A stretch of 56,013 nucleotides of DNA from SAR324 cluster bacterium. Its GTDB lineage: Bacteria > SAR324 > NAC60-12. Both the position numbers and the translations under genes were made by a program. The notes under the pieces are model-generated. The model was not told where the DNA came from. It worked only from the letters and a program-made list of their open reading frames with translations, and did no database searches. Shown here piece after piece: positions 1 to 8,333 of this stretch. Location of the stretch: the NCBI GenBank assembly GCA_015231885.1, contig JADGAT010000024.1, positions 1 to 56,013 on the forward strand, written 5' to 3'. Positions within the stretch are counted from its first letter, which is position 1, and every line of letters starts with the position of its first letter.

Positions 1-785
1 CCATTCGGGGCTTCAATCTGTACGCAGGAACAAAATTGGGCACACTCCGGAAGCATGTGGATAAGACCGAGTTCAAGCAGTGCGACACTCTTATTTATTT
101 CGGATGCTATATTTTCAGCAATACGGGAGCACAATTCAAAACCATTGAGTTGGCAGACAAGCTGGGTATTGACTATGAAGTCTTAGGCGGATTGAAAAGC
201 TGCTGCGGATGGCCTCAGTTGATGGGAGGGAGGATTGAAGAATCCGAATATCTGCACCGTTACGTGGCCGATGTGATTGAACAGATCCAGCCCAAAGAGG
301 TCATTACAGGATGCATGGAATGCTTTGCCAGCTTGAAGCGTATGCTGCAAATCAAAAGAACCGATTGGAAAGCATTAACAACCAGTCAATGGATGTTGAA
401 TCATGCCGATCAATTGGGTCTTTCTAAAAATGACGAACTGATCACCTTCCATGACAGCTGTCATTGTACTCGCAAACTGGGTCTGGGGGATCCGGCCCGG
501 AAGCTGATTGGAAAAATGTACGACCTGGAAGAGATGGACGAGACTCGGGATGAGGCGCTTTGCTGCGGATATTATAATTTTAAGGCAAATCCAGAGTTGA
601 ACCATCATCTCCGTCAGAAAAAAATGGATATGGCCAAAAAAACTGGCGCCCAAACGATGGCAGTGGAATGCATCACTTGTCAGGAATCCTTTGAAAGTGC
701 AGGACAGAAAAAAGGCGTGGTCGTTACAGATTTGGTGGATTTGGTGCACAAAAATGTTTTTTCTAAAGACAACTCGTCCTCGTGA
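1..785 (+). CDS. CCG-domain Fe-S oxidoreductase (HdrB/GlpC/LldE-like), 5' truncated by window edge
   Basis: The reading frame is open from the left edge (codons begin at base 3). The first usable start inside the window is only a TTG at 36, so the gene very probably begins upstream and its N-terminal part, in this family often a 4Fe-4S ferredoxin domain, is missing here. The visible part carries the repeated cysteine motifs of CCG domains: KSCCGWPQ, GCMECFASL, HDSCHCTRKLG and ALCCGYYNF. Such domains bind an Fe-S cluster in heterodisulfide reductase B, GlpC, LldE/LutA and related electron-transfer subunits. The substrate cannot be told from this fragment. The next gene, a cupin, starts 18 bases downstream on the same strand, so co-transcription is likely. 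The family is clear; the exact role is not. Confidence 0.8.
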   Translation, partial: IRGFNLYAGTKLGTLRKHVDKTEFKQCDTLIYFGCYIFSNTGAQFKTIELADKLGIDYEVLGGLKSCCGWPQLMGGRIEESEYLHRYVADVIEQIQPKEVITGCMECFASLKRMLQIKRTDWKALTTSQWMLNHADQLGLSKNDELITFHDSCHCTRKLGLGDPARKLIGKMYDLEEMDETRDEALCCGYYNFKANPELNHHLRQKKMDMAKKTGAQTMAVECITCQESFESAGQKKGVVVTDLVDLVHKNVFSKDNSSS

Positions 786-803
786 GAAAATTCGTAAGAA
801 AAA

Positions 804-1247
804 ATGACCACTCCTTCACTATTTATACCCATCCACTCTATCAAGTCAGATCCAGCGCTGCAGCCTGGGGATCGCGGAGAGCGCAAGCTGCTGGTGACGG
901 AACTTTATACCACTACGGAAAAACAAGCAGAAGATATTGTTTGGCATCCTCCTGCAACTCATAAAAAATGCTCTGTCCAGGTAATGGGCGATACTGAAAT
1001 AGCCGTATTCAATCAGCATGCTTCTCAGGATCGGCATTACCACAAGCAGGGAACCGAAATTTATGAGGTCATCGAGGGAATCATGAAAATCTTTGTGGAA
1101 GGTGATGAATATGTCCTTGATCCGGGAGACATGATGGTGGTCAATCCTGGTGCTGTTCATGAAGTCAAACCTGAAAACACCCTATTTATCTGTCGCGTAG
1201 TGACAGTCAATTGCAAGGGAGCCCAGGATAAGTACATTGTAATATGA
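804..1247 (+). CDS. Small single-domain cupin protein
   Basis: This 147-aa protein has both cupin motifs. Motif 1 is around residues 76-92 (RHYHKQGTEIYEVIEG, with two His and one Glu as metal ligands). Motif 2 is around residues 107-121 (PGDMMVVNPGAVHEV, with the fourth His). A single conserved beta-barrel with a bound metal is expected, cytoplasmic, with no signal peptide. Cupins include isomerases, dioxygenases and sugar-binding proteins, and nothing here fixes the activity. It lies between the Fe-S protein and a glycosyltransferase with gaps of only 18 and 4 bases, so the three probably form one transcript. The pairing with a glycosyltransferase hints at sugar metabolism, but that is inference. 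Confidence 0.8.
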   Translation: MTTPSLFIPIHSIKSDPALQPGDRGERKLLVTELYTTTEKQAEDIVWHPPATHKKCSVQVMGDTEIAVFNQHASQDRHYHKQGTEIYEVIEGIMKIFVEGDEYVLDPGDMMVVNPGAVHEVKPENTLFICRVVTVNCKGAQDKYIVI

Positions 1248-1251
1248 AACG

Positions 1252-2343
1252 ATGATGAAAATTGCCTATTTTATTTCCCCCCATGGATTTGGACATGCTG
1301 CCAGAGCGATCAGCGTCATGTCGGCAATCCATCAGAAAGATCCCAATCTACAACTTGAAATTTATACACAAGTCCCTCCCTGGTTCTTCGAAGAATCCTA
1401 TCCTGGAAATTTTCAATACCATTCGCTGTTGACAGATATTGGGCTGGTTCAAAAAACCTCATTGCATGAGAATATTTCAGATACGCTGGAGGCTTTGAAT
1501 CAATTTTACCCCCTCGATGACCAGCTCATTGATCAGCTGGCATCTCAGCTCCAATCAGCAAAATGTGATCTCGTGCTTTGTGATATTGCTCCCATTGGAA
1601 TCTTGGCAGCAAAACACGCAGGCATTCCTTCCATACTGATTGAAAACTTTACCTGGGATTGGATTTATGAAGGATACCGCCATCATCAAAAAGAGTTTAA
1701 ACCCCATATTGCGTATTTAAAAAAAATATTTGAATCGGTGGACTACCATATTCAGGCTCACCCCGTGTGCCATATTGATGAGGAGTATTTAGCGGTCAAC
1801 CCTATCAGCAGAGAACCTGTTACGTCACCTGAAAAAATTCGAAAAAAACTGCATATCCCAGCAGGGATGCCTTTTGTATTGATCACGATGGGAGGCATTG
1901 CAGAAAAATTTCCGTTTTTAGAAAAACTATACAAACAACAAGACATCTATTTTGTGATCCCTGGAGGAGCTCAAACAGCGCAAAATAAAAAAAATGTGAT
2001 TTTGCTTGCACACAAAACGGGATTTTATCATCCGGATCTGGTTCATGCCAGTGATCTGGTGATCGGAAAATTGGGATACAGCACACTGGCAGAGGTCTAC
2101 TATGCCGGTGTGACTTACGGATTTGTGACAAGGGAACACTTCCGAGAATCTAAAGAATTGACCCGGTATGTGCAAAAAGAAATGCCCAGTTTTTCTTTAA
2201 ACGAAGATGCTTTTTATCAAGGAGACTGGGCAGCATTCTTGTCGGCTTCTCTGAACAAGGGCCGAGTGCAAAAAGATGTAGTCAATGGTGCACAACAAAT
2301 TGCAAATTTTATATGGAGACTTTTCGTGTCTTCTGTATCTTAG
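1252..2343 (+). CDS. GT-B fold glycosyltransferase-like protein (MurG/UGT type)
   Basis: A protein of about 362 aa; two adjacent ATG codons (1252 and 1255) are possible starts. The N-terminus, KIAYFISPHGFGHAARA, has the glycine/histidine loop of GT-B glycosyltransferases that resemble MurG and the N-terminal part of L-arabinokinase-like proteins. The C-terminal half has the donor-binding signature SDLVIGKLGYSTLAEVYYAG around residues 265-285, the place where MurG-like enzymes contact the nucleotide sugar. No membrane segment is seen, so it is probably cytoplasmic. It follows the cupin by 4 bases, suggesting translational coupling. Donor and acceptor are unknown. About 100 bases of featureless sequence separate it from the next gene. 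Confidence 0.65.
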   Translation: MMKIAYFISPHGFGHAARAISVMSAIHQKDPNLQLEIYTQVPPWFFEESYPGNFQYHSLLTDIGLVQKTSLHENISDTLEALNQFYPLDDQLIDQLASQLQSAKCDLVLCDIAPIGILAAKHAGIPSILIENFTWDWIYEGYRHHQKEFKPHIAYLKKIFESVDYHIQAHPVCHIDEEYLAVNPISREPVTSPEKIRKKLHIPAGMPFVLITMGGIAEKFPFLEKLYKQQDIYFVIPGGAQTAQNKKNVILLAHKTGFYHPDLVHASDLVIGKLGYSTLAEVYYAGVTYGFVTREHFRESKELTRYVQKEMPSFSLNEDAFYQGDWAAFLSASLNKGRVQKDVVNGAQQIANFIWRLFVSSVS

Positions 2344-2448
2344 TTTTCCTCACCGATTACCCCAGCATCTGGATGATTTTTTACATATTCTGGATTTATG
2401 TCACTGTAATCCAATTTAACCCCCAACAGACTGCTGCCTAATAATCCT

Positions 2449-4170
2449 ATGGCTTTTTTAACGATCCGATCCAGACTGATTTTTATTTTAACAATGATTC
2501 TCTTGTTTGGATTTCTGACGACTAATTTTATGAGCTATTTTGCTTCCCGGGAATCGGTACGAACTGGAATTATTGAAAACAGTCTACCGCTGGCTCGGGA
2601 TAATATTTATTCGGAAATACAAAGAGATCTAATGCGCCCCATCTTTGTTTCTTCATTGATGGCTAATGATACTTTTTTAAAAGACTGGGCTTTATCCGGG
2701 GAAGTGAATACCTCTCTAATTACCAATTATTTATCGGAGATCAAAAACAAATACAATTTTTTCAGTTCCTTTTTTATATCCGAGCAAACTTTGAATTATT
2801 ACCATTTCAATGGAATTCTCAAACAGATCAGTACGGAAGATGCTCATGATGTCTGGTATTACGATTTCAAGGACATGAATGTTGAATATGACCTGGTGGT
2901 CGATACCAATGAAGCGGCTCAAAACTATCTTACTATTTTCATCAATCATCGGCTGATAGCGAATGGAAAGTTCCTTGGAGTTGTTGGGGTCGGACTCAAT
3001 TTTGACATGGTCGCCAAACTGCTGGATACCTATCGTGAAAAATATGGTCGCAATATATACATGGTCAGCCCCGATGGACTGATTCAGGTTCACACGGATA
3101 GGGAGCGGATTTTGAAGGACAATATTCTTCATTTGGAAGGAATACGCCAAATTGCACCAACGCTGTTAACAAACCGTGAGTTCCCGGCAAGTTTTGAATA
3201 TGATATTCGAGATCGTCATGTTCTTCTAACAACCCGATTTATCAAAGAACTGGGATGGCATCTGCTGGTAGAACAGGATGAGGGCAAAGCGCTACTCTCC
3301 ATAAGAAATACCTTGTTTCGAAATTTGCTGACCAGTTTTCTGGTAACTCTGTGCACCATCGGTATCACCTTGTTGACGGTGAACCTTTATCAGAAGAAAC
3401 GGGAGGAACTTATTGCAGAACTGGCGTTTAAAAATCAGGAAATCGAAAGCGATCTCAAAGCAGCAGAAGAGGTTCAGAAACAATTGTTTGTCTCTTTTTC
3501 TCCTCCACCTTTCCTGAGTATTGCGGCTCGCTATTTGCCTCACTCTCATGTTTCAGGAGACATTTATAAAATGTGTGCTGATTCGAATCACACCTACAGC
3601 ATATTTGTGGGAGATAGCACGGGACATGGAGTGACAGCTGGACTGACTACTATCATGGCTAATATTCTTCTAGATCAGAGACCCGGTTCAACGCCAACTG
3701 AAATCTTACAGCATCTCAATAATGTTTTGTGCATGCACCTGCCGGAAGAACGATTCATGTCCGCTGTGCATGTCACAATCACGGATCAAGGAGAGTTGAA
3801 AACCGCATCAGCAGGGCATCCCCCATTGATTATCATACCAGCAGATGGACAGGAAGCATTCCTTGTAGAAAACCAAACGATGGTACTGGGATTATTCGAG
3901 TCTCCAACTTTTCAGCCAAAAGAATTTTACTATCAAATGCAGCCTGGTGACAAGGGCGTATTGTACACGGATGGAATTGTTGAGAGGGTTGACAGCACAG
4001 GAACAATTTTTGGTTTCAAATGGTTGTACGACTTCATTCAAGCTCAAGCATCTTTGAGTCCAGAAGCTTTGCTGGAGGCAGTATTGAATTATCAGCACGC
4101 CAATACGATGAGCAACTCTCAGGAAGATGATATCACTTTGGTTGTATTTGAATATGTTCGTTCTTCCTGA
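2449..4170 (+). CDS. Membrane-bound SpoIIE-type PP2C phosphatase with extracytoplasmic sensor domain
   Basis: A 573-aa protein. A first membrane helix is at about 8-30, an extracytoplasmic region that looks like a Cache-type sensor at about 31-290, a second helix near 292-313, a short coiled coil, and a SpoIIE/RsbU phosphatase domain from about 345 to the end. The metal-binding PP2C motifs are all present: SGDIY (369-373), GDSTGHG (388-394), TDGIVE (from about 507) and EDDIT (559-563). Such enzymes dephosphorylate a serine on a STAS anti-sigma-factor antagonist. A STAS gene lies 8 kb away beside a second phosphatase of the same class. No HAMP domain is obvious between helix and catalytic domain, unlike in the second phosphatase. 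There is no clear ribosome binding site before the ATG. Confidence 0.88.
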   Translation: MAFLTIRSRLIFILTMILLFGFLTTNFMSYFASRESVRTGIIENSLPLARDNIYSEIQRDLMRPIFVSSLMANDTFLKDWALSGEVNTSLITNYLSEIKNKYNFFSSFFISEQTLNYYHFNGILKQISTEDAHDVWYYDFKDMNVEYDLVVDTNEAAQNYLTIFINHRLIANGKFLGVVGVGLNFDMVAKLLDTYREKYGRNIYMVSPDGLIQVHTDRERILKDNILHLEGIRQIAPTLLTNREFPASFEYDIRDRHVLLTTRFIKELGWHLLVEQDEGKALLSIRNTLFRNLLTSFLVTLCTIGITLLTVNLYQKKREELIAELAFKNQEIESDLKAAEEVQKQLFVSFSPPPFLSIAARYLPHSHVSGDIYKMCADSNHTYSIFVGDSTGHGVTAGLTTIMANILLDQRPGSTPTEILQHLNNVLCMHLPEERFMSAVHVTITDQGELKTASAGHPPLIIIPADGQEAFLVENQTMVLGLFESPTFQPKEFYYQMQPGDKGVLYTDGIVERVDSTGTIFGFKWLYDFIQAQASLSPEALLEAVLNYQHANTMSNSQEDDITLVVFEYVRSS

Positions 4171-4417
4171 ATCGAGAATGCTGATAGATGTTTGTACTGT
4201 GGAAGGTCATAATGAAATGCTGACTTCAAAAATAAGTTGCGTTTAATTGGAAAACTGTCATAGTGAACATTCTTAGATAATCTTATCAGAATACCTTTCT
4301 TGAATTTCTTTCTTCAGTATTTTCGAGTCCAAGCACTCCCATTACTCAGGTTAAAGCACTCCAAGAGCATTCAAATAAGCATTGTCATTTTAAACAACCT
4401 AAATAATAGGAAATATT

Positions 4418-4609
4418 ATGTCTCAAGGAACCGTGAAATGGTTTAATACCCAAAAAGGATATGGGTTTATTACTCAACCTGAAGGTGATGATCTTTTTGT
4501 ACATCATTCTGAAGTCAAGGGAGGATACTTACAAGAAGGCGATAATGTTCAATTCGAAGTTGGACAAGGACAAAAAGGCCCTTGTGCCGTTAGTGTCAGC
4601 CTAGGATAA
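4418..4609 (+). CDS. Cold-shock domain protein (CspA family)
   Basis: This 63-aa protein is a single cold-shock domain. RNP1 appears as KGYGFI (residues 13-18), and RNP2 as LFVHHS, with the usual basic and aromatic surface (KWFN near the start). It should bind single-stranded RNA or DNA and act as an RNA chaperone. The 247 bases before it hold no other gene, which fits the long 5' leaders typical of csp genes, though I cannot show a thermosensor structure. A GGAAA sequence lies about 5 bases before the ATG. A family 1 repeat starts 9 bases after the stop codon. Confidence 0.93.
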   Translation: MSQGTVKWFNTQKGYGFITQPEGDDLFVHHSEVKGGYLQEGDNVQFEVGQGQKGPCAVSVSLG

Positions 4610-4618
4610 ACCCCCTGA

Positions 4619-4776
4619 GGAAGGCGAAAATAATAACATGTGAAAGTGTTGCGCAGGATTTTCATCGAGATTCAAGGCATTTTATCGGGCGCATAGCTTG
4701 CTATGTAGCTGGTAAAGCAACGCAGAAGATCGTTGAAAAGACAAGTAGATTTGCTAAGTTATTGTTTGAGCATTCC
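4619..4776 (+). mobile_element. Palindromic repeat family 1, copy 1 (MITE-like)
   Basis: A 158-bp non-coding element starting GGAAGGCGAAAATAATAAC and ending TTATTGTTTGAGCATTCC. The core carries GGGCGCATAGC and, opposite it, GCAACGCAGAAGATCGTTGA, and the middle is the small palindrome CATAGCTTGCTATG. Near-identical copies are at 13409-13565, 22281-22436 and, inverted, 53528-53682. There is no transposase gene inside, so the element would need help in trans. It sits directly behind the cold-shock gene. Confidence 0.85.
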
Positions 4777-4785
4777 TTAAGTCAA

Positions 4786-4817
4786 TTAAGAAGAGTTCTT
4801 GTAAGAACTCTTCTTAA
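4786..4817 (-). terminator. Perfect 15-bp hairpin downstream of the 67-aa gene
   Basis: TTAAGAAGAGTTCTT at 4786-4800 and AAGAACTCTTCTTAA at 4803-4817 form a perfect inverted repeat with almost no loop. It lies 9 bases beyond the stop codon of the minus-strand gene at 4827-5030, the position expected of a transcript end. There is no strong T-run after it, so termination itself is not certain. Confidence 0.5.
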
Positions 4818-4826
4818 CCTACCCAA

Positions 4827-5030
4827 TTAAAATGGAGCTGAGTCATCATCTTCATCACCAAATGGTGCCACTTCCATTGCTAAGCTGATAAATACCTCAA
4901 GCGAATCACATAGATTTTTTATAGTTTCACTGTACAACCTCTTTTCTTGAGGTTCTTTTGTTTGTGACATTGCCTGCAACGCAGTCATTATTTCTGCAGA
5001 AATTCCAGTCATTATTTTTTCAGGGTCCAT
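4827..5030 (-). CDS. Small acidic protein of unknown function (67 aa)
   Basis: I do not recognise a family. The protein is helical in appearance with an acidic tail (GDEDDDSAPF). The start is supported by a good Shine-Dalgarno sequence, GGAGG, 4 bases before the ATG, and a hairpin follows the stop codon. These two signals are the reason to accept it as a real gene. It stands alone on the minus strand between the cold-shock gene with its repeat and a tRNA-like remnant. No signal peptide or membrane segment is visible. Confidence 0.6.
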   Translation of the reverse strand: MDPEKIMTGISAEIMTALQAMSQTKEPQEKRLYSETIKNLCDSLEVFISLAMEVAPFGDEDDDSAPF

Positions 5031-5382
5031 GTTGCCTCCAATTTTTCGTTATTTTTTAGGGTAGTACTCACACATTTGAATCTAAATCAACTGCAGTGAT
5101 TGATATGATTGGTCAGGGTGATTGGAATCGAACCAGCGGCCTCATCGTCCCAAAAGAAAACAGGTCACCAATAACCTTTTTTTGATAATACCCTAAATAT
5201 TGGTATTTACAAGATGAGAGTCTTCTAACCTCTTGATATTATTGTAACCCATGTTTTTGGGTACCTCCTCCCCATAGACAAGAACACCGTCATTTGTTAC
5301 AAAAGAGTTGTTTCATAGGAAGATCCCAATCTTTGCGTCATCGCAGCTTCTTCTTGGCTTATGTAAGAAGGTACTAAATTCC
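5031..5382. other. Intergenic stretch around the tRNA-like remnant
   Basis: No protein gene is supported here. Besides the tRNA-like remnant there is a small hairpin, ACCCATGTTTTTGGGT, near 5247-5262. The leader of the histidine kinase, with AAGAAGG about 10 bases before its ATG, is at the right end. Confidence 0.4.
5110..5196 (-). other. tRNA-Pro-like remnant with intact 3' end
   Basis: Read on the minus strand, the last 46 bases (5155 to 5110) look like the 3' half of a tRNA. There is a TTTTGGGA anticodon-loop-like stretch (TGG would be proline), a T arm GGTTCGATTCC, and the end CACCCTGACCA. The 5' half is degenerate: TAGGGTA could pair with most of CACCCTG, and ATCA/TGGT could form a D stem, but the D loop is a run of A and the anticodon stem does not close properly. 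It is probably a pseudo-tRNA, or a tRNA 3' end left by an integration event. Confidence 0.4.
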
Positions 5383-7470
5383 ATGAAAAAATTGACCCTG
5401 CAGTTTAAATTTTTACTGGCAACCTCTCTTTGTTTTTTTGTCATTGCCTTGATTGGAGGTTGGTACGTAAAAATGACTTTGGACTCTTATATTCAACAAA
5501 AAACTCTGGCAGAAGGTATTTCGATGCATGGCATGCCACTAGAGCCATGGACCTTGTACCAGATTAGCATTGGACTGTTCATTGGTGCGGGAATTGTGAC
5601 GATGTTGTTCATCAATTTATTATTTTACCAGATGATCACTTCCCGGATTAAAATAAGTGCTGAAGCCATGGACAAGTATGCTAAATTTCCTGATGAGATG
5701 GTCTATCTTTATGATGATTCAGAAGATGAACTGGGTGTGATGGCTGCAGCCTTTAACCATATGGTTCAGGAATTATACGAGTCACGCCACAACCTGATCC
5801 AAAATGAGAAACTGATCAAAGAAAGCAATGATTTTTTATCCCATGTTCTCAATTCAATTACGTATCCTTTGCACGTAATTGATGTGGAAACTTACAAGAT
5901 TGTTCTTTCCAATAGTGCCTCCAATCTCGGTGATTTGAAAAAGAGCAACACCTGTTATGCGTTGACACACCATAAAACAGAACCCTGTAGTGGCAAAGAT
6001 ATTTGTCCATTGACTGAAGTGGTGAGATCCAAAAAAAAGGTAACCGTCGAGCATACGCACTATAATAAAGATGGAGTCGCCCACCACTATGAGGTCACGG
6101 CTTATCCTATCTTTGACAAAAGGGGAGAAGTGTCTTTGATTATTGAATCTTCTTTTGATATAACCGAACGTAAACGGGCTGAGAAAGCCACCCAAGAAAG
6201 TGAAGAGAACTATCGGCTTTTGGTGGAAACCGCTCCTGAAGCCATTATCAGTATTGACAGCAACAGTAACATCCTGTTTGTCAACAATGCAGTGAAAAAA
6301 ATTTTTGGCTATACGGAAGAAGAACTGCTCCATCAGCCTCTCACCATGCTGATGCCGAAACATCTGCAAAAAGCTCATTTAATTGCTTCTAAGCGATACA
6401 TTGAGACCCAACGAAAGCACCTTCCCTGGAAAGGTGCAGAAATCATTGGTGTTCATAAAAACAAAGAAGAAATTTTTTTGCAAATGTCCATTGGAGAGCG
6501 CATCAAGGATGGTGAACACATCTTCACTGGATTTCTTCGTGATATCACTGCAGAGAAGAAAACCTTTTGGGAAAAACAGGAAGCACAGGCTTTGGCAATC
6601 CATCTGGAAAAAACTGCACAAAAAGAGTTGGAGGAGCGGGTTAAGGAAAGAACCAGGGAACTGGAAGAGTCTTTGGATACACTTCACAAAACCCAAACGC
6701 AATTGGCACACTCTGAAAAAATGGCAAGTGTGGGAACCTTAGTGGCTGGTGTTGCCCATGAAATCAATAACCCTGCCAGCTTTGCTCAGAGTGGTGCCCA
6801 GAATTTGGAAAGGCGTCTCCAAGAGCTGCAGGAGTTTATTTATCATTTGGCAGAGGATGAACAGGACATCCAACGGATCTTTGAGCCTAAATTTGATCCG
6901 CTGTTCAAAAATTTAAGAGCCATCATTGATGGTACGGTACGGATTGGCGACATTGTAAAGAACCTCCGCCAATTCTCCCGGCTGGGGGAAAAAGAAGCCA
7001 AAGAAGTGAGTGTTGTCGAAGGACTCGAGTCTTCTGTCGCCCTGGTTCGCCCCAACTACAAAGAAAATGTCCAGTTTGTCTGTGATTTTGAAGCTGCTCC
7101 CAGTATCCGATGCTGGTATACCGAACTGAATCAGGTTTTTGTTAATATCATTATCAACAGCTGTCAGGCTATTGTTGAACAGCAGAGACAAAGCGGATCA
7201 AAGTGGGGAACATTAACCATCCGTACTTCTATTGCTGAAGATCAACTGGTGATTCTCTTTGAAGATACGGGTATTGGGATTCCTGCTGAAGTGAAGAACA
7301 AAATTTTTGATCCTTTTTTTACAACAAAATCAACAGGGGAAGGGACGGGTTTGGGACTTTCTATTTCCTATGATATTGTCCAGAAGCACAAAGGACAAAT
7401 TACGGTAGATTCCAAAGAAGGATGTGGAACCACAATCACGGTATTGCTGCCATTGGCAGGAGTTTCATGA
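5383..7470 (+). CDS. Membrane sensor histidine kinase (HAMP-PAS-PAS-HisKA-HATPase)
   Basis: I chose the ATG at 5383 because AAGAAGG precedes it and the first membrane helix follows at once; an upstream ATG at 5308 would add 25 residues. From 5383 the protein is 695 aa: membrane helices at about 10-32 and 62-87, HAMP to about 140, a PAS domain with a cysteine pattern (CYALTH, EPCSGKDICP), a second FixL-like PAS, a coiled coil, then HisKA with phospho-accepting His459 in HEINNP. The ATPase domain shows the N box (NIIINSCQ), EDTGIGIP, FDPFFTTK and GTGLGLSI. There is no receiver domain and no response-regulator gene adjacent, so the partner is unknown. The 3' end overlaps the convergent sulfurtransferase gene by 6 bases. 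Confidence 0.92.
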   Translation: MKKLTLQFKFLLATSLCFFVIALIGGWYVKMTLDSYIQQKTLAEGISMHGMPLEPWTLYQISIGLFIGAGIVTMLFINLLFYQMITSRIKISAEAMDKYAKFPDEMVYLYDDSEDELGVMAAAFNHMVQELYESRHNLIQNEKLIKESNDFLSHVLNSITYPLHVIDVETYKIVLSNSASNLGDLKKSNTCYALTHHKTEPCSGKDICPLTEVVRSKKKVTVEHTHYNKDGVAHHYEVTAYPIFDKRGEVSLIIESSFDITERKRAEKATQESEENYRLLVETAPEAIISIDSNSNILFVNNAVKKIFGYTEEELLHQPLTMLMPKHLQKAHLIASKRYIETQRKHLPWKGAEIIGVHKNKEEIFLQMSIGERIKDGEHIFTGFLRDITAEKKTFWEKQEAQALAIHLEKTAQKELEERVKERTRELEESLDTLHKTQTQLAHSEKMASVGTLVAGVAHEINNPASFAQSGAQNLERRLQELQEFIYHLAEDEQDIQRIFEPKFDPLFKNLRAIIDGTVRIGDIVKNLRQFSRLGEKEAKEVSVVEGLESSVALVRPNYKENVQFVCDFEAAPSIRCWYTELNQVFVNIIINSCQAIVEQQRQSGSKWGTLTIRTSIAEDQLVILFEDTGIGIPAEVKNKIFDPFFTTKSTGEGTGLGLSISYDIVQKHKGQITVDSKEGCGTTITVLLPLAGVS

Positions 7471-8313
7471 TCCTGTGGCAATAGGACGATTCGAATCAGT
7501 GATCCACTCACTCCAGGAACCTGCGTATAATTTACCTTCTCCCCATCCGGCATACTTGAATGCAAGAATGTTGTGGCATGCCGTCACACCCGATCCGCAA
7601 TAGAAAACCGCATTGGCCGGGTCCACACCAGCCAATAGCATCTGGAAACGATTTTTTAATTGTTCTCGAGACAAAAACAGTCCATTGGAATCGGTATTCT
7701 GCATAAAAGGGGCAGGCACTGCATTGGGAATGTGGCCACCAATAGAATCGATGGTTTCATTTTCACCACGAAAACGATCCTCTGTCCGTGCATCCAAAAT
7801 ACAAAAATCCGGATTATCCAGAATGGTCAACACGTCGTCTGCATTGATGAGTAATTCAGGACAAAGAGAAGGGACAAAATTTCGGAAATGCGAGGTTCGT
7901 ATTTCCTGATTGACTGCCAGGCTTTTTTGCAGCCAGTGTTTCCATCCGCCATCAAGCACTGCGGTCTGTTCATGACCAAGCCAGCGCAGCAGCCACCATA
8001 AACGCGCTGCAAATGCACCGATGGTGTCATCATAAACCACTACTTGAGTTGTTTTGTCTATGCCCCATTTGGAAAAAGTTTGAACCAGTGCATCAATTTC
8101 TGGTAAAGGATGTCGTCCGGTTTTTCCTGCAATAACAGAAGCGGACAAGTCGGTGTTCATATTTGCAAAAACGGCATTAGGAATGTGTGATTGGCTATAT
8201 TGGTTTTGACCGTATTCGGGATCCTGTAAAGAATAACGGCAATCGATGATTACCCAATCGGGATGCTGCAGATTGTGGGACAGTTGGTCTGCAGAAATAA
8301 TAGTTGTGTGCAT
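7465..8313 (-). CDS. sseA: Two-domain rhodanese (thiosulfate / 3-mercaptopyruvate sulfurtransferase)
   Basis: This 282-aa protein has two rhodanese domains: an inactive N-terminal one (IIDCRYSL and the RLWWLLRWLGH helix region) and a C-terminal one with the catalytic cysteine C239 in YCGSGVTAC. The CGSGVTA loop is typical of 3-mercaptopyruvate sulfurtransferases, while thiosulfate sulfurtransferases usually carry a more basic loop, so the SseA-type activity is preferred. It would move sulfane sulfur to cyanide or thiols in the cytoplasm. It is divergent from the M20 peptidase gene and convergent with the histidine kinase, so it is probably transcribed alone. Confidence 0.85.
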   Translation of the reverse strand: MHTTIISADQLSHNLQHPDWVIIDCRYSLQDPEYGQNQYSQSHIPNAVFANMNTDLSASVIAGKTGRHPLPEIDALVQTFSKWGIDKTTQVVVYDDTIGAFAARLWWLLRWLGHEQTAVLDGGWKHWLQKSLAVNQEIRTSHFRNFVPSLCPELLINADDVLTILDNPDFCILDARTEDRFRGENETIDSIGGHIPNAVPAPFMQNTDSNGLFLSREQLKNRFQMLLAGVDPANAVFYCGSGVTACHNILAFKYAGWGEGKLYAGSWSEWITDSNRPIATGS

Positions 8314-8333
8314 GTTACCTTTCGGAGTGGGGA

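Noticed and set aside
375..749. Minus-strand frame opposite the Fe-S protein
   Set aside because: The plus strand carries clear cysteine motifs; the antisense protein has no recognisable features.
5308..5382. Upstream start for the histidine kinase
   Set aside because: It would place 25 unusual residues before the first membrane helix; the ATG at 5383 has a better upstream signal.
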